Source of the DNA: Saccoglossus kowalevskii
Lineage: Eukaryota; Hemichordata; Enteropneusta; Harrimaniidae
Length of the DNA stretch: 29,587 nucleotides
Reading direction: 5' to 3'
NCBI RefSeq assembly: GCF_000003605.2
Contig: NW_003133361.1
Span: forward strand, 129,520-159,106
Shown here: one piece after another, positions 29,416 through 29,587 of the stretch
Layout: every line of letters starts with the position of its first letter
Position numbering within the stretch: position 1 is the first letter of the stretch
Position numbers and translations under genes: made by a program
Notes under the pieces: generated by a model
What the model was told of the DNA's origin: nothing
The model's input: only the letters and a program-made list of their open reading frames with translations
Databases searched by the model: none

Positions 29416-29512
29416 TCACTACGTTCAATTACCCACCATAGACTCCGGTCAGTCAAAATGACTATTTTGAACTGTAGGCATTAATCAGCGATTCTGCCGG
29501 TGACGGAGAGAT

Positions 29513-29552
29513 AGAATCTAGGTCAGGGGAAGCCCCATGACCCCAAGATTCT
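29513..29552. repeat. Strong 40-nt inverted repeat (hairpin)
   Basis: AGAATCT (29513-29519) pairs with AGATTCT (29546-29552), GGTCA (29521-29525) with TGACC (29538-29542), and GGGG with CCCC around a short AAG loop. It is probably the structured end of another repeat element running out of the window. Confidence 0.7.
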
Positions 29553-29587
29553 TTTACCCCTTATGTCACGAACCCACGTGACCGAGG

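Noticed and set aside
28980-29441. 153-residue open frame with repeats of 'HHAIITLLTL', and an 85-residue one on the other strand
   Set aside because: Both are read from a 30-bp minisatellite, whose period keeps frames open. They are not genes.
27983-29587. Final ODR4 exon with the membrane anchor
   Set aside because: No acceptor followed by a frame with a hydrophobic stretch in the required phase. The region is LINE, AT-rich DNA and minisatellite, so the exon must lie beyond the window.

Overview
The window is animal nuclear DNA. It holds spliced genes with short exons, AT-rich introns of about 0.3-3 kb, many small mobile elements and tandem repeats, and one run of Ns at 10564-10620. No prokaryotic gene layout is present. 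The gene content, the frequent ACATGTA-type words and the style of the repeats suggest a marine invertebrate (lophotrochozoan, hemichordate or cephalochordate). The sequence alone does not fix the phylum.

Three protein genes can be rebuilt exon by exon, with splice phases that agree throughout. (1) Plus strand, 1594-6303: a 302-residue crotonase (enoyl-CoA hydratase/isomerase) family protein in seven exons. It ends in Ser-Lys-Leu, a peroxisomal targeting signal, and lacks the usual pair of catalytic glutamates. (2) Minus strand, 14746-8587: a 290-residue DHHC palmitoyltransferase of the ZDHHC12 type in five exons. One of its introns is best explained as a GC-AG intron. (3) Plus strand, 15308-27982 and continuing beyond the window: the ODR4 (C1orf27) homologue. 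Ten exons (392 codons) are visible, and only the C-terminal tail with its expected membrane segment is missing. Genes 2 and 3 are head to head, with 561 bp between their start codons, so they probably share a promoter region.

Most of the remaining sequence is repeats. The crotonase introns hold a decayed N-terminal zinc-finger fragment of a transposase-like gene flanked by 44-bp repeats (2493-3300) and a 198-bp MITE (4444-4641). Between genes 1 and 2 lies a hairpin-ended element with a degenerate tandem core (6925-8125). The ZDHHC12 introns hold a 1.07-kb TA-flanked inverted-repeat transposon (10225-11293), a hairpin-headed repeat element (12066 to about 12860) and a 183-bp MITE (13318-13500). 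The ODR4 introns hold a second copy of the first MITE family (17255-17467), a roughly 790-bp 19-bp minisatellite, two more hairpin-headed elements (19863-20460 and 20461-21614, the latter with a 157-bp tandem core), a broken Crypton-like tyrosine recombinase (24006-24540), a (TTCTA)n microsatellite, a LINE 3' fragment and a 30-bp minisatellite.

The genes are not an operon and share no obvious pathway: one is predicted peroxisomal acyl-CoA chemistry, one is membrane-protein palmitoylation, and one is ER-linked receptor folding and UFM1-protease anchoring. The only arrangement with likely regulatory meaning is the divergent ZDHHC12/ODR4 pair. I saw no RNA gene, CRISPR array or prokaryotic element.
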